Positions 1 to 8,988 of a stretch of DNA of 64,000 nucleotides are shown here, one piece after another. Within the stretch, counting starts at the first letter, position 1; each line of letters opens with the position of its first letter. The notes beneath the pieces are model-generated. The model saw only the letters and a program-made list of their open reading frames with translations. It was not told where the DNA came from and ran no database searches. The DNA comes from Didemnitutus sp047777955. Lineage in GTDB: Bacteria > Verrucomicrobiota > Verrucomicrobiia > Opitutales > Opitutaceae. The position numbers were made by a program, and so were the translations under genes. The DNA lies in assembly GCF_047777955.1 (NCBI RefSeq), contig NZ_CP180536.1, forward strand, positions 79,785-143,784. Direction: 5' to 3'.

Positions 1-514
1 ACTTCACGCCGGCAACGGACGAAATGCAGCTCGGGCTGATCCGGTTCATGCAGATGCTCTCGAATCTGCCTGAGAAGCAGGCGGAGAGCGCTGTTGCGGC
101 CAATGCCGCACTCGCTTGGGCGCGGCGCGACACCGATCCTTCCGTCGAAACCGATCGCTTCCGTATCCGCCCCTACTTCGTTGTGCGGAATAACGCGATG
201 TCGGCATTGGGCGTCGCTGTTTCCATCGAGAACAAAACCCAACGTCGTCTCACTTTTCTCCCGGACAGTTTCATTCTGCGCAGTGGTGACGAAGTGCTCC
301 CGGCGACGGCCGCGGATTTCAACCCGATCGTGGAGCCCGGGGAAAAGAACATCGCTTTCTTTGTGATCGCCCGGAAGCCCGATGGACAACGCGTGCTCTT
401 GGAACCGAGCACGCCCATGCGACTGAGCATCGCCTTGGTGAGAGACGTGAACCCGAATCCGGCGATCAGCGTTGATGTCAGCGATCTTCTCCCTCGGAGG
501 AACCGAAGCCATGA
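1..514 (+). pseudogene. VirB9-like protein, partial left copy with frameshift
   Basis: C-terminal half of the VirB9/TrbG-like gene that is complete at 61850-62875 in the other arm. The 5' part lies outside the window. Near 488-492 this arm has CTCCC where the other arm has CTCCCC, so the reading frame leaves the true end and runs to 548. In the intact copy the protein ends in DLLPSEEPKP and its stop overlaps the VirB10-like start by ATGA-type coupling. I treat the change as a probable homopolymer error, not decay. Confidence 0.7.
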
Positions 515-2040
515 AGTTCCCGTCCTTTGGTCGGAATCGCAAACCTGAGCGGAAGCAACCTGATCGTGGCGGCGGTGCCGCGGCGCCAGGGACTCAATCC
601 TCGGAATTGCCCCCGCTGCCGACGGCCGCCGAGGGCGCGACACCGGTTCCCCCGTCCGTGCTGCTCGATCCTGGCGACGAGCCCAAAGAAGGCCGGTTTG
701 CGTGGGTGAAGCGAATCAGCGCCCGCCAACGCGTGTTGCTTGCGCTGGGCATCGTGCTGATCGGCTTGGCCGTGGTTGGCCACCTCCGCCCCGAGAAAGT
801 GAAGAAGGAGACGACTTCCCAGCAAACGCCGCCGCAAAATCAGCAGCGCGTGGACCCGCGCGGTCAGCAGGCGCCGAACGACGATCTGGATTCTGCTGCC
901 GCAGGATCGCCTGCACCCTCCTACCCTGATCGCACTGCCGGAGCTGCCGATGTGAAGTCGGAAAAGAACCAGGACAAAGCCGCCGGGCAGTCTTACAACC
1001 GCGACACGCCGCGCCCTCCGCGCGCAGATGGTTCCGTGCCGACTGCCCAGCCAGGCGGCGCAGGCGCTTCGCTTGAACCAGTGTCGGGTCGCAGCGAACT
1101 CGCCGGCGCGCCCTCGGGGGCCGTAGCGCCCCCGCCGAAAGGCGATCGAGCCCGGTTGCGTGAAGTGCTCGGTGCCGAGTGGGAATCGAGTCCTCAGCAA
1201 ACTGCCCAACCGGCCGCGGGCAGCGCTGCGGCTGCGGCCCAGCGATCAACTCAGCAGACGATCGCGACGCCGAGCGCAGTTGCGACAGCGAACGGTAGCA
1301 GCAACACGCCGGCAGAATTCGCGCCCTACGGGCGCCTGCTCAAGTGCCGGCTCGTGTTCACCGTGGACAGCATCAACACGGGTGCCCCGATCGTGGCGAT
1401 GGTCATGGAAGACCTTTGGTGGAATGGCGTGCTCATCATTCCCGCGAACACGGAAATTTTCTCCCGCGTCGGCGGGACGCGCCGCGATGGCAACAAACTC
1501 GGGCGCATCCTCGACAGCAACGAATGGATCATGGTCTTGCCCGAACAGGATGGCCGCACCAACGGGCGCGAGCTGGCGATCCGCGCGCAAGCGCTCGATC
1601 GCCAGGAGATGGTTGTTGATGCCTCCGGTCGGCCGCGTTCGTGGGGCATCGGCGACGGTGGCGTCGGCCTCACTGGCGACACGATCCGCACAACCGATAA
1701 CGAGGAGCTGAAGCTGTTCGCCAGTGCAGCACTCTCCGGCCTCGCCTCCGGCGCTGGACAGACGATGCAGACCCGTGAGCCCGTCGGTAACACCGGTTCA
1801 ACACAACCCGAAGCCACGCCGCGCAACGCGGCGATCAATGCCGTCAGCCAAGGCACGACGAACCTGCTTAACACCTACGCGCAACGAATCGCTGAGGACA
1901 TCGCGCAGAACGGTTCTTATGTGCGAGTTCCAGGTGGCAAGGAATTCTACCTCTTCATCGACCAATCACTCGATCCGTTGGCCGCCAAGGTTGGGCTCAA
2001 GATGCCCACCGCGGCCGATGCGTCTCCCCTGAATCGCTGA
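511..2040 (+). CDS. VirB10/TrbI-like type IV secretion core protein
   Basis: 509 aa. Layout: cytoplasmic N-terminus (1-70) with a proline motif S-E-L-P-P-L-P-T-A-A at 31-40; one membrane segment at about 74-92 (LLALGIVLIGLAVVG); a long Pro/Gln/Ala-rich periplasmic linker; and a C-terminal beta domain from about residue 280 (GRLLKCRLVFTVDS...) typical of TrbI/VirB10, which spans both membranes and joins energy input to the outer-membrane ring. The start at 511 is chosen over an upstream ATG at 472 because it overlaps the VirB9-like end as in the other arm. The gene sits in a VirB8-VirB9-VirB10-lipoprotein operon. The LPPLP motif matches the tag found at the C-termini of other proteins of this element. 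Confidence 0.85.
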   Translation: MKFPSFGRNRKPERKQPDRGGGAAAPGTQSSELPPLPTAAEGATPVPPSVLLDPGDEPKEGRFAWVKRISARQRVLLALGIVLIGLAVVGHLRPEKVKKETTSQQTPPQNQQRVDPRGQQAPNDDLDSAAAGSPAPSYPDRTAGAADVKSEKNQDKAAGQSYNRDTPRPPRADGSVPTAQPGGAGASLEPVSGRSELAGAPSGAVAPPPKGDRARLREVLGAEWESSPQQTAQPAAGSAAAAAQRSTQQTIATPSAVATANGSSNTPAEFAPYGRLLKCRLVFTVDSINTGAPIVAMVMEDLWWNGVLIIPANTEIFSRVGGTRRDGNKLGRILDSNEWIMVLPEQDGRTNGRELAIRAQALDRQEMVVDASGRPRSWGIGDGGVGLTGDTIRTTDNEELKLFASAALSGLASGAGQTMQTREPVGNTGSTQPEATPRNAAINAVSQGTTNLLNTYAQRIAEDIAQNGSYVRVPGGKEFYLFIDQSLDPLAAKVGLKMPTAADASPLNR

Positions 2041-2042
2041 CC

Positions 2043-2651
2043 ATGAAACTCCGCCTCATCTTCTCACTTCTGATTCTCGCACTGTCTGTCGGCGGTTGCG
2101 CCAGCAACACGGCGCACACGCCGCGCAATCGTCCGGTGAGTCCCGTATCCGAGGGCACGCTGAATAAGATCGACCCGCCGGCGTCGCCAGAGACGACGAA
2201 GACGAATGAATTGGGCGTGGAGTGGCAGGGTGATGTCGTGCTGCCGGGCGTCTATCGCGGCTACATCGTGGACGGGAAAGTCGTCATGCGGAAAGAAACC
2301 GATCCGCGCGCCGTTGCGGCGCCGCCGTCCTCGATGCGCTTCGTGCTCGGCAACCCGCAACACGGCGAAGTTACATATCAGCCGGCCATGCTGGAGCAGG
2401 AACTGGCGATCGAGCTGATGCGCAGTCGCGAGCAGAACGCCCGCAACCAACAGCTCTACCAAGCCCTGGCGGTGCGCACGAATGAGTTGAAGCGCGCGAG
2501 CGATGCGATGCAGCAGAACACGATTGCACTTGCTAAGCAGGTCGAGGGACAGGCCGCATACATCAAGGCCCTCGAAACGAAAAACGCGCAGCTTAACGCG
2601 GAGATCGAGGCAGCCAAGGCTGCGAAGGCGAAGGCAGAGGAGAAAAAATGA
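2043..2651 (+). CDS. Lipoprotein of the T4SS operon
   Basis: 202 aa. The N-terminus MKLRLIFSLLILALSVGGCAS is a lipoprotein signal with lipobox V-G-G-C, so Cys20 would be lipidated. The C-terminal third (about 120-202) is a charged coiled coil rich in Glu, Ala and Lys. It starts 2 bp after the VirB10-like stop and its end overlaps the next gene by ATGA. Position and lipobox suggest the VirB7/TraV-like role of anchoring the secretion core in the outer membrane, although it is longer than classical VirB7. That role is inference from context. Confidence 0.8.
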   Translation: MKLRLIFSLLILALSVGGCASNTAHTPRNRPVSPVSEGTLNKIDPPASPETTKTNELGVEWQGDVVLPGVYRGYIVDGKVVMRKETDPRAVAAPPSSMRFVLGNPQHGEVTYQPAMLEQELAIELMRSREQNARNQQLYQALAVRTNELKRASDAMQQNTIALAKQVEGQAAYIKALETKNAQLNAEIEAAKAAKAKAEEKK

Positions 2652-3213
2652 TCTCCCTGCCGGCCAAGATCATTTCGGGCGGCCAGACTGGTGCCGATCG
2701 CGCCGGTCTGGATTTCGCCATCGCCGCGGGGATTGCGCACGGCGGCTGGTGCCCGAAGGGACGGCGCTCACAGGACGGCGTAGTGCCCGGCCACTACAAC
2801 CTCCAGGAGACGGAGACCAGCGGCTACGAGCAACGCACGAAGTTCAACATTCGCGATGCGGACGCCACGATCATCTTCAACCTGACGCCGGCGATGTCAC
2901 CGGGCTCGGGTTTGACCGTTTCTCAGTGCCGATCGCAGGAGAAACCGTTCCTCCTGATCCGTCCTCCGATGGGAGGGATTTCTCGCGGCGATCGGCGGAG
3001 GCCGTCGCGCAATTTCTTGTCGAGCATCAGCCGGCGACTCTGAACATCGCGGGCAACCGCGAGGAGTCTGTCCGCGGCATTCACCAGCTCGTGGTCAACG
3101 TGCTAAAGCAAGCGTGGGAGTTGGTCCCGCTGATCGCATCGAGCGAGCACGCTGCACGGGCGACGAGAGAGCAACAGATGGGCCTGGGTCTGCGCGGCCC
3201 TGGTATCCGCTGA
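2648..3213 (+). pseudogene. YpsA/molybdenum-carrier-like protein, frameshifted copy
   Basis: Left copy of the gene intact at 59150-59716. Residues 1-110 read normally (IISGGQTGADRAGLDFAI, a nucleotide-binding SLOG/YpsA-type motif). Near 2975-2978 this arm has GGGATT where the other has GGGGATT; the original frame then stops at 3043 and the true C-terminus continues in another frame to 3213. Probably a homopolymer indel. Confidence 0.7.
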
Positions 3214-3232
3214 ATTTCGTTCCAACCCACTG

Positions 3233-4039
3233 ATGAAAATGAAAACGCAACCTGTCCAGCAACCGCGGCGTTCGCCGCTCAAGTCCAATAAGGGCTACAC
3301 CCTGATCGAAGTGCTCCTCGTGACGCTCATCATCGGCGGCATCATCGCCGCGATCGGCATCCCGACGTTCAAGACGATCCGGCAAAACAACCGTGTCGAT
3401 TCCACCTACAACATGCTCCAGACCTACGCGAATGCGGTCGGTCAGTTTGACCAGACCAGCGGCATGGGCACGTTCCCAATTTCGCATTCGGCTTCGGCCG
3501 CTGAGGTCACAGCAAATGCGACTGGCACCCTCGCCACGGCGACGGCCGCGAATTTCGCGAACGCGGCGCGGTTCGACCAGGTGCTGATCGGCGCCGGCAT
3601 CGTGAACACGTTCTTCGCCCCGCCGATGGGCAGCCAGACGAGGCTGCCGACGGGCTGGACCACCACGAGCGCCGACCTGCTCTGGTCGCCCACCACGCGC
3701 GTCTTTTCCGTCAGCCCAGACACCGCCACGCCGGCGCACAACTGGTCGCCGATTTCCAGGATCGAGACGATGACGAGCATTCCGGCGACGGCGCCCAATG
3801 CGGCGAACGGCGCGAACTTCCTGCTCGATGGCGTCAACAATCTGCCCGCCTCCGTCGTCGTCGTCAGCGCCGTCATCAAGGGTGCGTCGGCGGCCGACGC
3901 CTACCTGTTGGCCCAAAAATACAACCCGCAGCTCCTGGATGCCTCCGCCTCCGGTTCGGCTCAGAACCGCGGCCGTGTCGTCTGGGCGACGCCCAGCAAC
4001 GGCACCTGTGACGTTTACGTTTACCTCGGGCACAAGTAA
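3233..4039 (+). CDS. Type IV pilin-like protein (prepilin)
   Basis: 268 aa. A basic leader of about 20 residues (KMKTQPVQQPRRSPLKSNKG) precedes the prepilin peptidase site G^Y-T-L-I-E-V, with Glu at mature position 5 and a hydrophobic helix LLVTLIIGGIIAAIGIPTF. This is the class III signal that sends pilins to the inner membrane for assembly. The rest is a Thr/Ala-rich globular domain with no assigned family. The leader is long for a type IVa pilin. A second ATG at 3239 is also possible. It lies between T4SS genes and a phosphoribosyltransferase gene, so a conjugative or adhesion pilus is a reasonable guess; no prepilin peptidase or pilus ATPase is in the window. Confidence 0.8.
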   Translation: MKMKTQPVQQPRRSPLKSNKGYTLIEVLLVTLIIGGIIAAIGIPTFKTIRQNNRVDSTYNMLQTYANAVGQFDQTSGMGTFPISHSASAAEVTANATGTLATATAANFANAARFDQVLIGAGIVNTFFAPPMGSQTRLPTGWTTTSADLLWSPTTRVFSVSPDTATPAHNWSPISRIETMTSIPATAPNAANGANFLLDGVNNLPASVVVVSAVIKGASAADAYLLAQKYNPQLLDASASGSAQNRGRVVWATPSNGTCDVYVYLGHK

Positions 4040-4044
4040 GCACG

Positions 4045-4830
4045 ATGGTCTTTCCGTGGCCCAAAGGATTTCCGCGCATCTACTCGACGGCTACCGTCGA
4101 GCAGGTAAGCGGACATCCTGACTTCGAGGCCGCGAAGCACGGCGACCGAACGGCCGCCGTGCGTTTGGTGGATTCGATCGCCGATCGCGATCTTATGCGC
4201 GCCGTCGGGCTGCGATACCCAGGCGCGGGGCTAGTCGTCGTCGCTAGTCCGACCGCGGAGAACGGGAACCAGATCCCCTACGCATTCGCTTCGCTGTTCT
4301 CCACGCGCAGTGGATTGCCGCTTCAGCAAGGCGTGGTAAAGACCAACAAGCCTGCTCACACCGGCAGGGGGGCGGCGTATCGTTTCGCGCACCGCGCCGA
4401 GTATGCCGGCCACCTCGATGCCGGCCGCAACTATGTCCTGCTCGATGATGTCGCGACACAGGGCGGAACGATTTCCGAGCTGCGGCAGTTTGTTTATCAG
4501 CAGCGGGCTTCGGTCGTAGCGGTCGCTACCCTCGCCTACACGCCGAGTCGTGCCATGAGCGACGGGCGCACGCTCCCGATTACACGGGAGACTTTCGTGG
4601 CTCTCGATCAGAAGCACGGGATGGAGAACGTTTCGCGCATGCTCGCAGGCCTCGGAATCTACGAGGGAAATGTTCAGTGCCTCACGGAGAGCGAGGCGAA
4701 ACTGATTTTCAAGGCGCAGAGCCTGGATGCTTTCATCAACGAAATCCGCCATGAGCAGCAACGATCCCAACCCATGCCCCCCCTCCCCTCGCACGGCCCC
4801 CGCAGCGGGAAAACCCTCGCTGCTCGCTGA
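4045..4830 (+). CDS. Phosphoribosyltransferase-like protein with MPPLP tail
   Basis: 261 aa. The PRPP-binding loop of type I phosphoribosyltransferases is visible at about 131-146: hydrophobic strand YVLLDDVATQGGTISEL with two Asp and T-Q-G-G-T. An upstream strand LVVVASPTAENGNQIPYAFA may be part of the same fold. The substrate base is not predictable. It begins 5 bp after the pilin stop. The C-terminus is Q-P-M-P-P-L-P-S-H-G-P-R-S-G-K-T-L-A-A-R, the element's shared tag (nucleotides from 4774). Plasmid-borne relatives are often ComF-like or involved in nucleotide salvage; here the tag suggests a role at the element's own machinery. Confidence 0.75.
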   Translation: MVFPWPKGFPRIYSTATVEQVSGHPDFEAAKHGDRTAAVRLVDSIADRDLMRAVGLRYPGAGLVVVASPTAENGNQIPYAFASLFSTRSGLPLQQGVVKTNKPAHTGRGAAYRFAHRAEYAGHLDAGRNYVLLDDVATQGGTISELRQFVYQQRASVVAVATLAYTPSRAMSDGRTLPITRETFVALDQKHGMENVSRMLAGLGIYEGNVQCLTESEAKLIFKAQSLDAFINEIRHEQQRSQPMPPLPSHGPRSGKTLAAR

Positions 4831-4936
4831 GCCGGTCAGCGTGCCGATCTCCGCGGTGGAGATCGACCAGTTGCGCGCCGATCAGGCGGCATCCCTCGCG
4901 TTCTACGGCCTCCATTGGGCCGCGCATGAGGGCTAA
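4751..4936 (+). CDS. Small hypothetical protein overlapping the phosphoribosyltransferase
   Basis: 61 aa, proline-rich N-terminus followed by AVEIDQLRADQAASLAFYGLHWAAHEG. It overlaps the previous gene by 80 bp in another frame, exactly across the part that encodes the MPPLP tag. The codons for SLAFYGLHW read CCCTCGCGTTCTACGG, close to the promoter-like box CTCGCTTTCTACGG found before three other genes, so this region may serve as a promoter for the next gene rather than, or besides, coding. Existence as a protein is uncertain. Confidence 0.4.
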   Translation: MSSNDPNPCPPSPRTAPAAGKPSLLAEPVSVPISAVEIDQLRADQAASLAFYGLHWAAHEG

Positions 4937-4946
4937 AGACGGGGAA

Positions 4947-7145
4947 TGAATCGTAAACCGTGGCAAGCCGGCTTCGCCGTGTGTGCCGATAATGAAAGCC
5001 TGAATGAATACACCTCTCCCTGCATCCCCCGGGCGCATCACCGACTTCGGCAAGAAGATTGGCGGTGCGCGGAAGGACCTCCGCGGCAATTTCCGCCTCG
5101 ATGACATCGCCACGCTTACGGCCGTCGAGCGCGACAAACTCGTGCGCAAGGACATGGTTTGGCCGACGCCAGACTACGCGGCGCTGATCGCCAGCGGTTA
5201 CACGCGTGAAGCCGCTGCGATGGTGAAGATGATGCGCGACGCATTCCCTTCGGCTCCGCAGGTGATTGCGACCGCGGCTGAGGAAATTCGCGTTTCTGCA
5301 TGCGAGCTGTTCGTCAGCGCGATCAACACCGCGAAGGCGATTTGTCAGCAGGGCAAGACGCCGGCGGAACTGTCGCAGGCCTATCGCAACCATGAGGACG
5401 CGGCGGTTTATCTGAGCCACGTCGAGATGAACCCGGAGAGATCGGTGAGCTGGCGCTCCTCGGCCGGAAGCCGCTTGGACGAGTGGCGTAATGGCCCCAT
5501 GAGCTTCGATTGGCGCACCGTCTATTCGATGCAGGAAACGTTCTCCTCTTTCGGGATCGGCCAGCTCGATCGCACCACGCGCCGGCTGCTTCTCAAGAAC
5601 AAGGAATGGCCCAACGGGACATCACTGGCGGAGGCATGGCTGCGGAAACAGAGCTTCAGCATCGTGCCGCTCCCGGATGGAGGATTTGGCCTCGGCGAAT
5701 ACGACAGCCCCGCACCGTCATATCGTTACGACTACCTTCGCCGCGGTCCGCTCGCGGCTCTCGTGGGCGTGACGTTCAAGGATGAGCAGGAGGCGAAGGC
5801 TGCGCTGCGCAAGGCGGCGGAGGGCCGCTTCACGGAGAAGCGCGCCGCCGCCAAAGCGAAGCGTGATGCCACGCTGGCCCGCGCCAAAGGCGCGGTCGTT
5901 GATGACGGATACCGCCGCAACGGCCCGGACTGGCGCGCTGGCCGCGTCGTCGTCGGCAACGACTATCTCCACGACTTCGCGCTTCGCGGCGGCGAGTTCG
6001 GCCTGTGGGTCAATCAGCAGGAGCGCCAGGAAGTCCTCGATCGCGGCTATGATGCGTTCCGGGACTTGGCAGAAATCTACGGCTGGACTCCTGAGTCGCT
6101 TTCGTTGGGCGGCAAACTAGCGATCGCGTTTGGCGCCCGCGGCCGTGGCGGTTGGGCTGCGGCGCACTACGAGCCGGGCCGTGAAGTTATCAACCTTACC
6201 AAGCCGAGTGGCGAGGGCTGCCTGGCTCACGAGTGGGCCCACGCGCTCGACCACTATCTCGGGAATCGGGCGCATGCGCTTGGGATCGTCAGCAAGACGA
6301 CAGACCTCGGCGTGATGCTCTCCAACTGCGAACTTCGGCGATTGGTCCCTCTTGCTCAGGAATCGGACGAAGTGCGCTACATCCGCGAGATTCGCGCCGC
6401 GATGGAAACCATCTGGCGCGTCACCTACCCCTACACGCGCGCCGATCTCATCCGCGACGCACAGAAGAGCCACGACGAAGTGCTGCGCAATGCGGTCAAC
6501 CAGGTGGCTCTGATTTACAGGACGATTCCGAATCTCTGCATCCAGAACGGACGCACTCCCGAGGAGGCGCAAGTGATCGCCGACGAGTTGAAGCCGCACC
6601 TCGACAAATTCGTCATGCCTGGCGCGCGTCACGACATCTTCACCGTGGAAGAAACATGCGCGCTTATTCGGCAGCGCGCTGGCCGCAAGGGCAACACGGC
6701 GTGGATCGACAACAACCTGGGTTACTTCTCCCACCATCTGCGCCGCACGAGCGACGCGCTCACGGTGGCCCTCGCAAAGCCGGAAGAGTGGCAAGGCCCC
6801 CCGCGCACCGAGGAAACTAAATACGTGGCGGCGTGCCGCAGCCTCGATGGCGAGAAAAAACGCTACTATGCGCTACCTCACGAAATGTTCGCCCGGGCGT
6901 TCGAGGCAGTGACCTACGACGCTCTAAAGAGCCAGGACGGACGCAGCAGTCCATTCCTCGTGCAAGGCACCTTTGGCGAGGCCTACCCGCAGGATGTCGA
7001 GCGCAGCAGTCTGGGCCAGCAGCTCGGAACCGTTCTTCGGAAACTCCAACAACACCTTCCCACGGTGATCCGCGAGGCGGCGCCGGCGATGCCGCCGCTT
7101 CCGACGGCCGCAGGAAACGCCGCAACCAGAACGCAACGTCGATGA
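4947..7145 (+). CDS. Polyvalent protein with LPD5/LPD1-like domains and HEXXH motif, MPPLP tail (left copy)
   Basis: About 713-732 aa. The central part reads YLHDFALRGGEFGLW ... ALSLGGKLAIAFGARGRGG, then HYEPGREVINLTK and CLAHEWAHALDHYLG. These match the large polyvalent-protein domains LPD5 and LPD1 known from phage and conjugative polyvalent proteins; H-E-W-A-H is a zinc-metalloprotease-like HEXXH. Such proteins are thought to be co-delivered with transferred DNA. The C-terminus is A-P-A-M-P-P-L-P-T-A-A-G-N-A-A-T-R-T-Q-R-R (tag from 7089). This arm has CCCCC at 5026-5030 where the other has CCCC: here an open frame begins at ATG 5004, there at the partner of 4947. The true start is unresolved. 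Its end overlaps the next gene. Confidence 0.8.
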
Positions 7146-7489
7146 ACCCAATCCCCTTCCCCACCCTCGTGAACACGCACAGCCCCAAAAACGCGGAACC
7201 CGTCCTCCGTCGGATGGCAGACACTTACCCTGCCGTTGCGGCCGAATTGACCAGACTCGACATCGAAGAAGCAACGAAGGTCTTGAGCGCTTTGCTTACC
7301 GAGTCGCCCGTCGGCGATGATCTGAGCGATGAAGATCTCGACATGCTCGCGCTGACGTTGGCGGAGGCCTGCGCCGACATGGTTGGCCTCACGGCTGACG
7401 AAATGGTCGCGCAAGCGACACTCTCACCCGAGGAGTCCGATCGGTTCGACGCCATGCGTGCGACGCTCGCGCGAGCGTCGCGAGTCTGA
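7142..7489 (+). CDS. Small acidic hypothetical protein
   Basis: 115 aa. Start ATG at 7142 overlaps the preceding stop (ATGA), so translation is coupled. The middle is acidic and helical (DDLSDEDLDMLALTLAEACADMVGL). An upstream in-frame extension to 6833 exists but is a shadow of the previous gene. No family recognised. Confidence 0.65.
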   Translation: MNPIPFPTLVNTHSPKNAEPVLRRMADTYPAVAAELTRLDIEEATKVLSALLTESPVGDDLSDEDLDMLALTLAEACADMVGLTADEMVAQATLSPEESDRFDAMRATLARASRV

Positions 7490-7512
7490 AAACTGCGATT
7501 GGAGGAGCGAAC

Positions 7513-7758
7513 ATGAAGCCCAAAGAAAAAGCCGAATACGCAAAGCTCACGACCGTTGAAGAGCGCGCAGCACGGCTGCTCCGCGCTGCACAGCGTCCAT
7601 CTGGCGTTGAGGTTAAGCCCGATGTCGCCGGCGACAGTCTGGACCTCTGCTGGCGTGTCGAAATCGCCGGCGTGATGATGCCGCAGAAATACACCTGCCC
7701 GACGGCGAAGGAGGCCAGCGATCAAGCGCTGGCGTGGCTCCAATCTAAAGCCGCTTGA
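7513..7758 (+). CDS. Small hypothetical protein
   Basis: 81 aa, start ATG 7513 with GGAGGAGCGAAC just upstream, one of the few good Shine-Dalgarno sequences in the window. Contains VAGDSLDLCWRVEIAGVMMPQKYTCPTAKEASDQALAWL, a compact alpha/beta-looking sequence. No family recognised. Confidence 0.65.
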   Translation: MKPKEKAEYAKLTTVEERAARLLRAAQRPSGVEVKPDVAGDSLDLCWRVEIAGVMMPQKYTCPTAKEASDQALAWLQSKAA

Positions 7759-7777
7759 TGACCGCGGTGGGCTCGGC

Positions 7778-8239
7778 GTGACGAAGGAATCACTCCAGCG
7801 GCAGTTTGAGAAATTCCCGTGGCCGATCGTTGAGAGCGACAACGGTGGCATTTTCACCGACTCCGGGCGTAGCGCGTGCGAATGCACGGCTTACGCAGAG
7901 CACGTGCGGAAGGTTTTGGGTGCGGAGCGAGTTGCAGTAGTTGGTTTCTTCGAGAGCGAGAACCCCGGCTCAGAAGTAGCGCGAGATTGTGGCGGGCACG
8001 ATTTCGCGCTGGTTGATGGCCGGTTTGTTGTTGATCCGTGGCTGCGCGAGGTGGACGGGCGATCCCAAGCGATCGCCTTCGACACCGCGCTTGAATCCGA
8101 TCGCGAGACGATCACCCGGCTCTACGGGCGGCGCGAAACGTGGAAGCCGCTTAAAGGCCTTGGGCAAGTTCAGCAGGCGCCCGCGGCACCATTACCGATC
8201 GTCAGAGCGGATGCCCCAAAGGCTCGCGGCTCACGTTGA
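7778..8239 (+). CDS. Possible papain/transglutaminase-like cysteine hydrolase
   Basis: 153 aa with GTG start. Two blocks resemble a cysteine-hydrolase dyad: SACECTAYAEHVRKVLG (candidate Cys at the start of a helix) and GGHDFALVDGRFVVDPWLRE (His on a strand, then D-G and D-P-W as in transglutaminase/NlpC-like folds). Activity is inference. The C-terminus, APAAPLPIVRADAPKARGSR, looks like a degenerate form of the MPPLP-basic tail. The gene converges with the nuclease-ASCH gene and the two stops overlap by 38 bp. Confidence 0.55.
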   Translation: MTKESLQRQFEKFPWPIVESDNGGIFTDSGRSACECTAYAEHVRKVLGAERVAVVGFFESENPGSEVARDCGGHDFALVDGRFVVDPWLREVDGRSQAIAFDTALESDRETITRLYGRRETWKPLKGLGQVQQAPAAPLPIVRADAPKARGSR

Positions 8240-8972
8240 TCTCGATGCACGCGGCGACGCGGCCCTCGCCGGCGCCGTAGCACTCGATCCAGCCAGGCAG
8301 CTTCTCTGGCCTCTTCATGCGTGTGAAGCTGCGGATTGTCCCGTGCAGTCGATGCGCTTTGCCGTAGCCCAGCGACAGGACCACAGGCCGGCCCACCGGG
8401 CAGGTTGATTCATTCCACCGCGGACCATAGATGCGGTATTCCGTGGTTTTGGCCCCCCTCTCGAAGGCATCGAAAAAAGCACGCTTCAACGGAATGAAGA
8501 GCGGGGGCTTCGCGGAGGGCGCGCCGGCAAGCTTGCCGGCGTCCCGTAGCTTTGCCCCCTCGGTTGCGAATCGCGCCTTCAGCCGGTCGATCATGATGCT
8601 GTTCCGGTGCGGACTCTCAGATGGCATGTGCACGATCGCGCACGTCGCCGGCGACGTGCCGACGCTGATTAGTCCGACGCTGTAGTGATCGAGGACCGCG
8701 AGATCCACGCGGCCGACGTTCGGTTCCCAGATCGCGATGAAGGATCGGTCTGATGCAGGCAGATTGATGAACGCTTGCTGCACTGCTCGTCGCCAGTCAC
8801 TGAGCTTCGCTTCGATCGCCCAGAGTTCAGCGCCGGAGAGCGCCAAGACATCCACACGGCGCTCGTAAACGGGACACTGCTGCATTGCCTGCCCTTCCGG
8901 CAAAGAGTTGAAGTGCCTGGCGATGATCTCCTCGATCATCGCCTCGGTAATGGCGGAGTTCTTTTGATCCAT
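8202..8972 (-). CDS. PD-(D/E)XK nuclease-like domain fused to an ASCH-like domain
   Basis: 256 aa. The N-terminal half carries RRVDVLALSGAELWAIEAKL: an Asp on a strand, then E-A-K about fifteen residues on, the signature of PD-(D/E)XK nucleases. The C-terminal half, PLKRAFFDAFERGAKTTEYR ... GRPVVLSLGYGKAHRLHGTI, resembles ASCH/PUA-like domains that bind RNA or modified bases. A nuclease plus base-reading domain would suit restriction of modified DNA or RNA processing; this is inference. Start ATG 8972 follows the AbiEii-like gene by 16 bp on the same strand, so it may form part of a defence or addiction cluster. Confidence 0.6.
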   Translation of the reverse strand: MDQKNSAITEAMIEEIIARHFNSLPEGQAMQQCPVYERRVDVLALSGAELWAIEAKLSDWRRAVQQAFINLPASDRSFIAIWEPNVGRVDLAVLDHYSVGLISVGTSPATCAIVHMPSESPHRNSIMIDRLKARFATEGAKLRDAGKLAGAPSAKPPLFIPLKRAFFDAFERGAKTTEYRIYGPRWNESTCPVGRPVVLSLGYGKAHRLHGTIRSFTRMKRPEKLPGWIECYGAGEGRVAACIEINVSREPLGHPL

Positions 8973-8988
8973 TGGGAAGCGTTACCGT

